Shown here piece by piece: positions 1 through 11,099 of a DNA stretch of 64,000 nt. The DNA comes from Drechmeria coniospora. Lineage: Eukaryota; Ascomycota; Sordariomycetes; Hypocreales; Ophiocordycipitaceae. Each line of letters opens with the position of its first letter. The stretch's first letter is position 1. The notes under the pieces were generated by a model. That model made no database searches. It was not told the DNA's origin and worked only from the letters and a program-made list of their open reading frames with translations. The stretch is taken from assembly GCF_001625195.1 (NCBI RefSeq), contig NC_054390.1:2814027-2878026 (forward strand), read 5' to 3'. Made by a program: the position numbers and the translations under genes.

Positions 1-2171
1 CCGAGATGTTCAGCCATTAAAATGTACGGAGTACTCGGTACGAAGTGACCCGTAATGCTGAGTAAGTACTGTACTGATAACTGCAAGTACTTAAGTACAA
101 CTACTCAGTTGCTTACTTAAGTGCACGCGCTTGTAAGTGCTACTCCGTCTACCCCTCAGTACTCCGTACAGTAATAAAAGTTTGGACATGCAATCAAGGC
201 CATTACAGTATGCAGGTACCGAGGGTGTGTAAATACTGGGATTGACATTGGTTGCCACCACCCATTCGTTTCCCGTCGAAGGTTTCTACGATACTTACAG
301 TACTCCGTACAGTACTTGCATTCCGATAAGTATGCACTTGCCGAGTTCATGTCCGTACTTTAAGTACTGCTATTGCAATAGAAAATGCACAAGATGTACT
401 TTTGCATGTATTGTGTACCGTGTATATAAGTACTGTACTCGGGTGTAGTAAGTATTTGCATGTACAAAGTACAGTAGGGGTACGGGTACGCGCTGAAGGA
501 CGAGCACTCCGTACTGTCAGCTGCAAGCACTGCTAGGTTAGTAGTATCCGGTCGCTATCCTGATCCTCATTTCTTGCTTGCAGTATTCCTCCGTTCATGC
601 TTGAGAATTCTTGGAGGCTGGGGGGCAGCAGCCAATAGAGTGAGTGGCTAGTAACGGTTCGTTGACCGGGCATAGTCTGCACATAGTCTGTGCTGTGGCA
701 GACGACATTGATGCTGGTTCACACAAGCATACGACGGACGCAATCGCTCGTACGAGTATTACCTGTTCATGCATTTGCGATTCAAGACTTTGAAGGCTCA
801 TTACCTGCTAACTCGCATCACGTTGTACTGTACATGGCCCAGTAAGATGAAGGAGTAAATGTAAGCAAGTACACAGTACGAGTACGTAGGAAGGTACAAG
901 TACTGTAATACTGGCATGGTTACACCTACTTACAGTACTTACAGTGCTTGAGTACTATAGCAGCTAAGAACAACAAGTATATTGCAAGTACTTACTTGTA
1001 CTCCGTACTTGTAATGAAGCGAGTATTATCTGTACAGCACTTACAACTGTTACTCCGTACAGTAGAGAATGCAGTTCTAGTGTACAAGTACAGTACTCCG
1101 CACCCACTGTGCACTTTGCGCCCAGTACTTACAACCGCATAGTAGGTGTAAATGCAGTACAAGTACAAGTAATACAACCAAGTACTTACCCAAGTATGGA
1201 GTACATGTATACATAATTGTAGAAGGTACGGAATATGAATACTTGTACTACTCCTACAGTACTTGCAAGCATGTGAACATGGTACTTACTTGCAGCACCT
1301 ACCCTGTGCGAGTGTGTGCATGTATACAAGTACACTGAAAATGCAAGTACTGTTACCTCGTACCGAGCACGGAGTACATAACGCAAGCAAAGGATTCGGT
1401 GTGATGTGATTCGTCCGTGACTTGTCTCCGCCATGTCACAGTCGGACATTTTGCCCTGGACTTGACTGAATCCGTCTTGGCTTCCCCTTCCCATAGTAAG
1501 CAGTAATTACTGTATTTGGACTAGGAAATTTCCCGAGTGCTGTGAAAAGGTTGCATATAGGCTATTTTAGCACGGAGAATTCGTCTCGTATAAGTACAGT
1601 ACTTACTTACTTACTGTACACAGAGTTGCACCCGTACCCGTACAGTATGCCCTGCATTCGGTCAAAGTCTCATTACTTACGGGTACTTACTTACTTACGT
1701 GCACCGCCGCAATGCCACTCGTACGGATGGATGCTTGCCTTTGTTGGTGATACTCTAAGCACGCTGTACATGCTGTACATACAAGTACGTGCAAAGTGAA
1801 TTACTCGCACGGAGTAATACCCCGTCCGTGCTCCGCCGTCACATCGATTCCTGCCGTTCAGACAAGGATTGACGGCTGGCGGCAACCTTGGAAAGCTCAC
1901 CCTTTCCGATGCCCTTGAACCCTTCACTCACTCCCTCCCCTGGGCGGTTGGCACATGCCCGAGGTTCCCAATCATCCACCAACCATCAGAACGAACCATC
2001 AGGACCAACAGAACCGACGGGTCGAAGGGGTGAAATTTCTTCCCAACCTCGGCAACGAGCTTGCGTCGTTGTCTTGCTTGCCCCGTACCCCGGGCTGGAC
2101 GACTCGACTCCTCGCCTACTCGCATGATTTAAAAGGCAACGACGATATTTTTTGCATCCCCGTCGCCGCAC
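1..2171. repeat. GTAC-rich gene-free island (left edge)
   Basis: No credible gene is seen here; the open frames are short and low in complexity. The DNA is dominated by words built on GTAC. The 11-mer GTACGGAGTAC or its complement, complete or with one change, occurs near 24, 160, 300, 505, 1000, 1050 and 1195, mixed with AGTACTTAC and CTTGTAC words. The density falls after about 1800, where the sequence becomes the ordinary upstream region of the gene starting at 2172. Confidence 0.7.
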
Positions 2172-3983
2172 ATGTTCCGGCTGAGCGATCCGCGCGGCTG
2201 GCCTACGCGGCTCGTCGTGCGCTACGTGACGATCGCTCTCGTCGTCGTCTTCGCCGTCACCAACTACCTCTTGTGGCACGATGTGGGCTTGTGGCGTGTC
2301 GTTGGTCTGCCTGGCATCGTGTCCTTGGGCCGCAAGCACGCGATCCAGAAGCTCATGATCGAGGCGAAAACCCGGCACGACCATCTGCTGACGCGGCGCA
2401 GCCGCAATGTGACGCAGGCGGCCGAGAGATATCGACAGAGACGCGGTCGACACCCGCCGCCGGGCTTCGATGGCTGGTTTGCGGCCGCCATCGAGACCGA
2501 CTCCATCGTGGTGGAGGAATACTTTGATCGCATCTACAAGGACCTGACTCCCTTCTGGGCCCTCGACGCCGCCACCGTCAAGCGGCGAGCGAATGCCTGG
2601 CACTGGGTCGTCAGGGTCCGCAACGGCACCGCCGTCGGCTCCGGCGACGTCGAAGGCCGCGTTCCCTGGCTGCAGCTGTGGACGGAGCTCGTCGGCGAGT
2701 TTGCCGAGCACATGCCCGAGGTCGACATGCCCGTCAACATGATGGACGAGTCCCGCCTGCTCGTCCCCTTCGACCACGTGGCCAAGCTGGTCGAGCGTGA
2801 GAGGAGGGAGAGGCAGCTTCCGCCCGTCGACGACGTCAGGACCAACCTCACCGGGCTCAAGCAGGTGGACGACGAGAAGCCCGAGCCGTACGACCCGGAG
2901 TGGCTCGGTCCGAAGGAGCAGTACTGGAACCTCGCGGTCGAGACCTGCGGCCCCGACACGCCGGCCCATGGCGTCCGCCAGATCGACGACTTTGCCGCCC
3001 CCGCCGCCTTCCCACTCCACTACATGCCGACCTACGCCTACCGAGGCTTCGTTCGCAACTGGACGGCCGCCATGAACCCCTGCCTGCAGCCGCACCTGCG
3101 ACAGCTGCACGGCACCTTCATCGAGCCCATCAGCTTGTCTTCCACCACCGAGCTGATCCCCCTCTTTGGCGGTTCCAAGCTTCCCATGAACAACGAGATC
3201 CTCATCCCCGGTGCCATGTACCTGACCAAGGACGAATTCTACTCGGGCGGCGACTCGCACGGGCCCCCTTGGCCGAGCAAGAAGGACGGCTTGATCTGGC
3301 GCGGTGACGGCTCCGGCGGACGGCCGAAGGAGCACACCTGGCACCATTTCCAACGTCACCGACTCGTCGACATGCTCAACGGCACCACCGTTTCCCGCGC
3401 CGAGGCCGAGGGCACCCGGGCGCTGACCTTCCAACTACCTTCCGGCGCCGTATACGACACCCCACGCGCGAGACGCAAGAAGCTCGGCGCCTGGCTCAGC
3501 GAAATCGCCGACGCGGCCTTTGTTCACCTCTGCCCGGGAAACGAATGCCCCTTCTTCCGCTCCGTCTTCGAACTGTCGCCGCCCACGCCCATGCGAAACC
3601 AGTACAACTACAAGTTCCTCCCCGACGCCGATGGGAACTCGTTCAGCGCCCGCTTCCGCGGCTTCCTCCGCTCGACGAGCCTCCCCCTCAAGGCCACCAT
3701 CTACGCCGAGTGGCACGACGACCGGATCGTGCCCTGGGTGCACTTTGTGCCCCTCGACAACACCTTCCAGGACCTCTACCCCGCCCTGGAGTTCCTGGCC
3801 GACAAGGACGGTCCGGGAGATGCCGCTGCCCGCTTCATCGCCGAGGAGGGTCAGCGGTGGGCGGAGAAGGTGCTTCGGAGAGAAGACATGCGCCTCTACG
3901 TGTGGAGACTGCTTCTCGAATGGGCTCGCGTTTGTGACGAGGACAGGCACAACCTGGGCTTTGTCGACGACCTGAAGTCATGA
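2172..3983 (+). CDS. GT90 / CAP10-type glycosyltransferase, type II membrane protein
   Basis: A single uninterrupted exon encodes 603 residues. A hydrophobic stretch at about residues 14-36 (LVVRYVTIALVVVFAV onward) follows a short basic N-terminus. This is the usual type II Golgi signal anchor and places the catalytic part in the lumen. The C-terminal half resembles the fungal CAP10 / glycosyltransferase family 90 domain, best seen in LIWRGDGSGGRPKEHTWHHF followed by QRHRL, and in YNYKFLPDADGNSFSARFRG, a sugar-nucleotide-site type motif of the family. Family members such as Cryptococcus Cap10/Cap59-related enzymes and plant or animal POGLUT-like enzymes transfer xylose or glucose. The acceptor here cannot be told. 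The ATG at 2172 is chosen because the anchor follows at once. The gene is convergent with the Rab GAP gene downstream. Confidence 0.9.
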   Translation: MFRLSDPRGWPTRLVVRYVTIALVVVFAVTNYLLWHDVGLWRVVGLPGIVSLGRKHAIQKLMIEAKTRHDHLLTRRSRNVTQAAERYRQRRGRHPPPGFDGWFAAAIETDSIVVEEYFDRIYKDLTPFWALDAATVKRRANAWHWVVRVRNGTAVGSGDVEGRVPWLQLWTELVGEFAEHMPEVDMPVNMMDESRLLVPFDHVAKLVERERRERQLPPVDDVRTNLTGLKQVDDEKPEPYDPEWLGPKEQYWNLAVETCGPDTPAHGVRQIDDFAAPAAFPLHYMPTYAYRGFVRNWTAAMNPCLQPHLRQLHGTFIEPISLSSTTELIPLFGGSKLPMNNEILIPGAMYLTKDEFYSGGDSHGPPWPSKKDGLIWRGDGSGGRPKEHTWHHFQRHRLVDMLNGTTVSRAEAEGTRALTFQLPSGAVYDTPRARRKKLGAWLSEIADAAFVHLCPGNECPFFRSVFELSPPTPMRNQYNYKFLPDADGNSFSARFRGFLRSTSLPLKATIYAEWHDDRIVPWVHFVPLDNTFQDLYPALEFLADKDGPGDAAARFIAEEGQRWAEKVLRREDMRLYVWRLLLEWARVCDEDRHNLGFVDDLKS

Positions 3984-3994
3984 AAATTGGCCTG

Positions 3995-4000
<6 letters not shown>

Positions 4001-4025
<25 letters not shown>

Positions 4026-4067
4026 CCACACACACACACACACACATCACACATCACGCACACACAT
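4001..4067. repeat. CA/GT dinucleotide microsatellite
   Basis: An almost pure (CA)n run at about 4003-4047 with one interruption, then ACAC-rich degenerate sequence. It begins about 18 bp after the GT90 stop codon and so probably lies in the 3' untranslated region. Short frames of alternating Thr-His or Cys-Val across it are artefacts. Confidence 0.9.
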
Positions 4068-4802
4068 CGCGACTCGTGATGAACATCTTTCTGGAAGCGA
4101 GACTTGAAACTCGCCATGACGAATCGCCGCGCCCGTCCACAACCCCGGACATGGCGCAACTAGGGCGGCGAAAATGTTCAGGCCAGCGCGCGCATGGCAT
4201 GTTGTCTTCGCAGCATGGACAAGGATACCGTGCAACGCTTACCCATGTTGTTTCTTGCGGTATTACGAGAAATGCTTGATTCTTCCTTCTTGGCATACAG
4301 GCCCTCTTGCATACGAGGTCCACCCGATCAGAGTTTTGGATATATGAGCATATGTTGCATTTTCCCCGCGGCGGACCAGGAAGGGCAGCTGGCCAGGGGG
4401 CTGGGCGACATCACCCTCCACGTATAACATGTGCCACGCCGTAGGATGGGGCGAAAACATTTCTTGGGTAGTCAGCGTGGTGCCAGCATGGTGAAGGATA
4501 AGACATGAACGAGTGATATAATTCCCAATACCGATTCACTACCGAGACGCCCGCGGTCCATTCTGTCTACTTGTGCGGGAATAGGGGATGCTTCGGCTCG
4601 TTGGTGTCGCCCTCCCCTTCCAATACAGTGCACGTAACCATATGTACCCATTCATAACAAACGCCTCGCAAGGTGGCATGACATGCCAGTAAAAGCTCAA
4701 GTACTCGTGCCCATCAACCAAACCCCACGACTTACCGGCGGCGTGTTCCGCACCCGTGTGTCGCCCACTCATCGTTTGGTTGCTCGAACCTCGCACTCGC
4801 TG
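4068..4802. other. Convergent intergenic region, GT90 / gyp1
   Basis: This holds the 3' flanks of two genes transcribed towards each other. No conserved frame, RNA gene or repeat beyond the adjacent CA run was seen. Confidence 0.6.
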
Positions 4803-6734
4803 TTACAACTGCAGGTTCGTCAACGGAGGTCGACTCGGCTGGCCCTTGAGATGGGCTGCGGAACCCTTGAACAGGCTCTGCCAGATAAAGGCCTCGCTAA
4901 GCAGCAGCTCAATGTCCTTTTCGGTCCAGCTCTTCGTGGGGAGGCTCTGGAGAAACATCATAATCTCCTGAAAGTCCAACTTGACTAGCTTTTCGGACCA
5001 CTTCACGAGCAGTGCGGCACAGACGTAAAGGTGGAACTCGGAGAAGCCCTGCTCTTCGGCCTTGTGGGCTGTTAGTATTCAGACGCGCAAACGCAGCATG
5101 GGAGGGAAAAAGAAGAAAAGGGATGGTGCGCACAAGGTACGTATCCCACATGCGAATGGTATTCTTGACGCTGATTTCACGCATCAGAAGACAGTTCATC
5201 CATCGAAAACTAAACTGGATGAACTCGACACCCTCCGTTTCGAGGTGCTTTGACAAGGTGGTGTCGATCCGAGCGGTGAGGTCGCGCAACGCCCCCACTT
5301 GCCGTTGGATGCCCGGCTGGGCGACAATGTAATGATCCTGGATGCCGTCGAGAAGCTTTGTCAGACACCAAAACGAGTCGGCCTCGACGGCATCCAGCAC
5401 CGACTTGGGCAGCTGTCCCGGGTCCATGCCGGATTCGATGTTGCTGTCGGCAATGTAGAGCCCGAGGAAAACCTGCCAGAAGGGGGTCACAAGATCGTTG
5501 ATGCCCTGGACGTATCCGCTGGCGGGATGGCGGACGGCCCAGACGTACAGGATGCGCTCCAACGACCTTTGCGTCGCCTCGTAACTGTACAGCTCGATGT
5601 GGGGGTTGGTCCTGGGGATGTCGATGCTTATTTGGTGCCAGACGGCCTCGTCCAGACCCCTGGCTCGCCCGCCCGAGGCGGAACCGGTCCCCGTCCTCTC
5701 AAAGGCTTGGCGCACGCCGTCGACATACTCCTTTCGTTTCCTCTCCAACGTGGCAACTCTCCGCTCGCTGTTGGTGGGGAGGTAGCTCAGCAGCAGCTGC
5801 CACGTCATGGCGCGAACCTCCTCCGGCACACCCGACCACGCCAAGGCCCGCAGGTCAGGGAGAGAGATGGTGGAGGCTTGCAGGAGCTTCTTGAACCGAT
5901 TGATGCGCGAGAGTCGAGAGTTGATGGCGTCCGACTCCTTCGGCGTCGCGTTGCTCGGGATGGAAGGGTAGTTGATGAGGTGCAAAGCATTCGCGGGATC
6001 TGGAGGAGCAGTCAGTCTCCATTCGCCACGACGGTCGTCGGACGCTTCAGACCTCTCAATATCTCCTTGTACTGAGGCCGCAGTATCTTGCCCTCGCTCT
6101 TCTTCGGCATCGGGTATGATGGGGCAGGCCGTTCGATGGCGATATCGGCACTGTTCGATTGACGTCGAGCTCCGCGAGAGCCATCCCCGCCAGACGATGG
6201 CAGCACGCCGGCCTCGAAGTTGTTCTGACTCGCCATCCGCCTCGACCTCCGCCGCATGTTGGAAAGACTAGGGAGCCCAAAGTCATCACCGTCATCGTCT
6301 TCGTATCCGAGCATCTCATCTTCGTCGGCTTTCCAATCGTCATTGGTGTTGGAGAGAAAGTTGATGTAGTTCTTGAACGGCGGGGTGCTAGATCCTCCAC
6401 CGCGTGATGGAGGGGAGGCTTCATGAACGCGGCCTTTGGTCGAGGATGAGGATGTGGGAGTCTTGGGCCGCGAGGAGCTGGCGGTGACGTTTCTAGGTCC
6501 AAGAATCAGCAGTGCAAATCTCGGAGGAATGGTGGAAGGGGAGGGGAGGGGAGGGGAGGGGGGTATAGCTTGCGCGTGATGCGGACGTCGACGTACAGGG
6601 AGTCAAACTTGAGCATGTCTGCGTGCGAGTAGGCCGCACCGACGACCATGTTCCCATCACGCCCCAAGGGGGTGGTGGCGCTTCTCTTGGAAGCATTATC
6701 TCGTGCGGGCGCTCTCCAGAATGGCGAGACGGAT
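4803..6734 (-). CDS. gyp1: Rab GTPase-activating protein, TBC domain, Gyp1 type
   Basis: Spliced exons on the minus strand are 6734-6597, 6492-6053, 5999-5134 and 5060-4803, with introns of 104, 53 and 73 bp. The last three exons give one frame. The N-terminal part has SPFWR, typical of fungal Gyp1 proteins, then a low-complexity Ser/Pro region. The TBC domain follows with both catalytic fingers: arginine in ISIDIPR and glutamine in YVQGINDL. Near the C-terminus, RMWDTYL joins AEEQGFSEFHLYVCAALL across the last intron, as expected of the family. Gyp1 stimulates GTP hydrolysis by Ypt1 and related Rabs at the Golgi. The 5' end is open: a splice acceptor lies at 6734/6735 with an in-frame stop just upstream, and no ATG exon with the right phase could be fixed. 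Initiation at an internal Met (NMVVGAAYSHADML) is the alternative. Confidence 0.9.
6534..6563. repeat. GAGGG purine tract inside a gyp1 intron
   Basis: Repeated GGGAG pentamers on the plus strand inside the 104-bp gyp1 intron (6493-6596). On the transcribed sense this is a CCCTC pyrimidine run, so it may serve as the polypyrimidine stretch of that intron. Confidence 0.75.
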
Positions 6735-8033
6735 CTAAGGACGAGAGGTCAGCAGTGGGCGCTACCGGCGAATCGTGCACGTCAAAGTCCTCATGGACAT
6801 ACTCGGATCGGTCTACCGAGGAGCAATGGGCTGCCGTCAGTCATTGTTCCGGTTGGGGGCCTCGGAAGGCGATCCATCACCTACCGACCTGGACCATTTC
6901 CGGCGGCCGTGGGGTAGTTAGCATCACGAGTAACGCTCGTCGAGGTGGGTGAGATGGAGACGAACTGTTGGTGAAGGCTTCTTGCCGTTTCCAGAGGACG
7001 ACCACATGATCACGAACTGTCGGGTAGAGAGTCTACGCAGCGCCTCATACTGCGAGAAAGGGGGCGAGTTCGAGGCTGGTTGAGCCCCGTTGCAACTCAA
7101 GATCTGGCTCTTGGCGGTGGTGTACGAGGAGGGTACGGAGTACAGCCTGTACAAGTATTCGTAAGGTGTGTTTGTATTGGGCGGAACTGGCGTAGGCCTC
7201 AGACCACGACGACGCTCAGCAGCTGCTGCGGAGTGCTGGCCCCGCCTCAGTACAGGAGAGAAACCCCGCCAATTCAGCATTGTGACCGCTGGAAGGTTAC
7301 TTACAGTAGGTGTACTCCGTACTTGTGTGTAAATAGAGTAAGTACTCTGCACTTACAGTACTTGTATAATACTAGGTACCTCGTACCTAATACCTAGTAC
7401 TCACTCACCAACCGCTGCACTCCGAATTACCGTACGACTACTCCGTACTTGTACTTGCACTTAGGTGTACGTAAAGTACAAGCACCGTACAAACTACATG
7501 TCGTCTTGACATGTTGTACTGCCAAATGTGCTTCGAACATGTACATGTACTTGCACGGATACTTGGGACGGCGCCTCCACAACGGCACTTGTTTGACCCC
7601 CCCCCCCCCTCCCCCCCCTAAGGCCCCCCTAACAGTACAGTACAGTACTTACAGTAAGTACTTACTAGGTACCTACGGAGTACTGTGATCCGTTCACCCA
7701 CTGAGTAGTCTGATTGGCTACAGACCAAACAGCGTAAAGCTTAGTCATCCGTTCTCCTGCGCGCACGAACGAAGTTGGCATGAAGCTTCTGCCATTTGAT
7801 TGTTGGCAGGCTGATCACACACAACACAACACATCACACCACACGTCCACGTCGCACACCTGCTCTCCTCCTTTTTATTCTCCACGCCATCCTTTCCTTT
7901 CCTTTCCTTGTTCCGCACCCGACTCCTTCAGATTCATCTGAGCCGCGCACATTCATCCAAGGAGGATCGTCTGAGCCGTAGGCTGAACCCCCCCAACGCC
8001 TACAGCCGAGTTTCTCCTAGTGGCATCGTCACC
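6735..8033. other. Divergent promoter region gyp1 / hrp1 with GTAC words and a poly-C tract
   Basis: This is the shared upstream region of gyp1 (minus) and hrp1 (plus). GTAC-type words are dense at 7280-7470 and 7630-7690, including TACTCCGTAC near 7312 and 7438. A poly-C tract broken by one T lies at 7597-7618. The last 250 bp before hrp1 are ACAC-rich and then pyrimidine-rich (CTTTCC repeats near 7892-7910), which is typical of fungal housekeeping promoters. A missing first exon of gyp1 may lie at about 6760-6900. Confidence 0.6.
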
Positions 8034-10683
8034 ATGACCGAGCCGGAGAACTTCGAAGAGGATCTCTTCGCCGACCTGTATGTTTCGAACGAACGAATTA
8101 GGCCAGGCCGGAGCTTCGCTGACTGCCCTACAGCTACGATGACAATGATGGCTCCAAGAACGCACCAGTCTCGAACCACCCTGCGGCTCCCTCAGCAGAC
8201 GTTCCCGATGTCCACGAAAGTCACATGCCGAAGGCGCACGATCACACACCGCCAGACGAACGTGGTGAAGTGAACAATGGGCTGGAAGAAGAGGATGATG
8301 ACGACGAGGTGGATTTCAATCTCGGCGGAGGCAGCACCTCGGCCCCGCCCCCAGCGCAACATGACGATATGCCGACGACGCCTCCATTCGGGTCGGTGCA
8401 CAAAGCGAGCGCCAAAGATGATGGGTACGTGACTCTCCCGTCCTCTTCCACGTGAAATTTTCCGATTTTCCCCCTACTGGCGTCCCCCCCCCCCCACCCC
8501 CAAGTTGGGCTCGAAGATGGCATTGGCAAGGCTACTGCGCAACGTAAGAGGTGCTTGGGTGCTACCATGCTGCATTTTGCAAAGGGGATTTGGCTGGCTT
8601 CATGGGCGGCAGAGCGTCAGGCTGGGAAACGGAAATCCCCGGTTGAACAAGCAAGCACAAAACCACATCAGCGACGTGCAGGGAGAAAAGGTCATGTTCG
8701 AATGCTCGAGCATGCAAGCTCTGGGTGGGAAAGCACCAAGATTCAGTCTCCAACACTCTACAAGAGGAGAGGAATCTGCTGCAAGAATCTATGACGAGGA
8801 GGGTATATCTCGCCAACGGACGTCATCGTGTGGCTTTCTCCCGCCTGACCAACCCCCCCGACATGGAGAAGAGGCCGTCCATGAACATGCTCTTGTTGTT
8901 CATAGCCATCAGTGGCAGACAGACACGGAAGCTGTTTGAGGCAGTCAAGTCAGAGCGATCGCAGTGTCGCGAAGCTGTGACGAAAAATTGCCAAAGAAGG
9001 TCATCTCGTACCTAGCTTGAGAACCAGTCAGACAGACAGTTCAGTCAGTTCAGACAGACAGTCAGACAGTCAGACAGATGGACGGACAATAGTCTGGACG
9101 ATAGCACAGGACGAAGAGATCAAGAAGAAAGAGACAGAGTCGACAAGCATGAACTGGTTTTCTCGCCGCGATCGCTCTCTTCGTTGGTGTAGTTGAAGCT
9201 ACCGCCCCTCCGGCGCTCATCTCTGGTTCTCGACATCCGTCATCTTGCCTTTGCACTTACATCGAAGATGACAAGACCCGAACATGCCGCCTTCTGCTGC
9301 GAACCCAAGTCCCGGAAGACGCATGAGCCATGGCCTGTCGCGGATATCCCACCGTTGGCCGTGAGGCGGCTACAATGCACCAGTGTGCTTTGCCTGGACA
9401 TGGTGGATGTTGGTTCGTTGGTGAATCACGTCGAGATGATGAGCCTCGCTAGCCAAAGCCTGCAAAGCCTCACCCCTGACTACCCTTCCCTCTTTGAACC
9501 CGGCTGCCCTACTTGCCCTTGCCATTGGTCGCGGGTTTTGCATGGCCGATGCCCAGAGAGCCGTTCTTGATATTAAAACATGGAAAACCCCCACTGGATG
9601 GCATCACTGACGTTTCGGGATATAGAAAGATGTTCATCGGCGGGTTAAATTGGGAGACAACCGACGGTACATCCAACTCATTGCCATGAGCGTGCGCTCC
9701 CGGCCGCGTTGCTGATTTTTTGCGGCAGAATCCCTACGTGACTACTTTTCGCAGTTTGGCGAGGTTGTCGAATGCACCGTGATGCGAGACAGCAGCACTG
9801 GTCGGTCTCGAGGCTTCGGATTCCTGACATTCAAGGACGCAAAGACGGTGAACATTGTCATGGTCAAGGAGCACTTCTTGGATGGAAAAATTGTCCGTCG
9901 ACTCTGCCCCTTCTTTACCGGCACGGCGATGGAGCCTAACAGGTTGCGTGGTGCAGATTGACCCGAAACGTGCCATTCCCCGCGATGAGCAGGAAAAGAC
10001 GAGCAAGATCTTCGTCGGCGGTGTCAGCCAGGAGACGACCGACCAAGAGTTCCGGGACTACTTTGCCCAGTTCGGCCGCGTCGTCGACGCTACCCTGATG
10101 ATGGACAAGGACACGGGACGACCCAGGGGCTTTGGCTTTGTCACCTTCGAGAGCGAAGCTGGTGTCGACGCCTGCATCAACGTCCCCCTCGAAATCCACG
10201 GCAAGCCCGTCGAGGTGAAGAAGGCCCAACCACGCGGCAACCTGCGCGAGGAGGAGGAGGCGGCCAAGCGCAACAAGTTCCGAAAGGGCGATGACCAGTC
10301 CGGAAGCCAGGGCAGCGGCGTGGGCGGAGGACAGGGCGGAGGCGCCAGCAACGGCATGACGCCGCAGGTCATGGCGCAGTACTTTCAACGCATGCAGCAG
10401 TACTTTGCCATGATGCAGAACCAGATGGCCATGAACCGGGGCATGCAGATGAACCCGGCCATGTGGCAGCAGATGATGCAGATGCAGCAGATGCAACAGC
10501 AAATGATGGGCCGAGGCGGCGGCGGCAACAACCCCCAGAACATGCAGAACATGCAGAACATGATGTCGAACATGCAAAACATGAACCCTCAGATGATGCA
10601 ACAAATGCAGCAGCAGATGCAACAGCAGATGATGCAGCAACAACAGCAACCGTCGCAGCAGCAGCAGCAGCAGCAGCAGAAGC

Positions 10684-10732
<49 letters not shown>

Positions 10733-11099
10733 GCAACCGCCGCCGCAGAGCGCGGGCAGTGACCAAGGCAGCAACTATGGAGGAAACGGCTTCCACCAGC
10801 AACCGCCGGCGGGCCCCGCCGGCGGCCGCCGAGCAGGTCGAGGTGGCTACGGGGGAGGACATGGCGGAGCTTATGGTGCCGGCGCCCCGACATCATGGGA
10901 GGGAATGTATGACGATGTTCCGCAGCCCAATGCCGGCGGGGGAGGCGCTCGCCGAGGGGGTGGCCAAGGAACGTCGGATCCGCAGAACGCTCCGCCGGCA
11001 AACGCTCCCACGGGACCCAAGAATGCCGGTCGCCCAGGCGCCAACTACCGTGGAGGCGGCCGCGGCGGGAACAGAGGCTTCCATCCTTACTCGAGGTAG
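8034..11099 (+). CDS. hrp1: Hrp1/Nab4-type hnRNP, cleavage factor I subunit, two RRMs with a prion-like tail
   Basis: Exons are 8034-8077, 8134-8424, 9626-9666, 9729-9892 and 9957-11099 (560 residues). An acidic N-terminus (about 1-112, with a Glu/Asp run) precedes RRM1, which starts KMFIGGLNWETTDES and contains RGFGFLTF. RRM2 starts KIFVGGVSQETTDQEF and contains RGFGFVTF. The linker DPKRAIPRDEQEKTSK is characteristic of Hrp1/Nab4 and Musashi-like proteins. A Met/Gln-rich region with a poly-Gln run follows, then Gly-rich RGG-type sequence ending in RGGGRGGNRGFHPYSR. Yeast Hrp1 binds AU-rich efficiency elements in 3'-end processing, marks mRNAs for nonsense-mediated decay and shuttles between nucleus and cytoplasm. 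The frame is exact across all four introns. The second intron is 1201 bp, far longer than any other here. An AATAAA at 11445 could serve polyadenylation. Confidence 0.93.
8425..9625 (+). other. Exceptionally long (1.2 kb) intron of hrp1
   Basis: The donor GTACGT directly follows KASAKDDG. The acceptor GATATAG precedes KMFIGG, and a CTGAC branch site lies about 16 nt upstream of it. Joining these ends restores a Gly codon and the expected KDDGKMFIGG sequence. The intron carries a C-rich run (about 8485-8503) and a CAGA/TCAG repeat (about 9027-9080). Frames up to about 125 residues inside it show no recognisable domain. Its place, immediately before RRM1, means that retention or alternative splicing would remove both RNA-binding domains. 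Confidence 0.85.
9027..9080. repeat. CAGACAGT short tandem repeat within the hrp1 intron
   Basis: Imperfect repeats of CAGACAGT/TCAGTTCAG in the middle of the long intron. The function is unknown. Confidence 0.8.
10630..10737 (+). repeat. CAG/CAA trinucleotide tract coding for poly-Gln in hrp1
   Basis: Mixed CAG and then pure CAA codons encode a run of about 28 Gln with a single Lys, inside the Met/Gln-rich tail. The sudden switch from CAG to uninterrupted CAA suggests recent slippage expansion. The length is likely to vary between strains. Confidence 0.9.

Noticed and set aside
1986..3434. 482-residue minus-strand open frame antisense to the GT90 gene
   Set aside because: GC-rich codon usage keeps the opposite frame open; its sequence (Val/Gly/Asp-rich, no domain) is the usual shadow.
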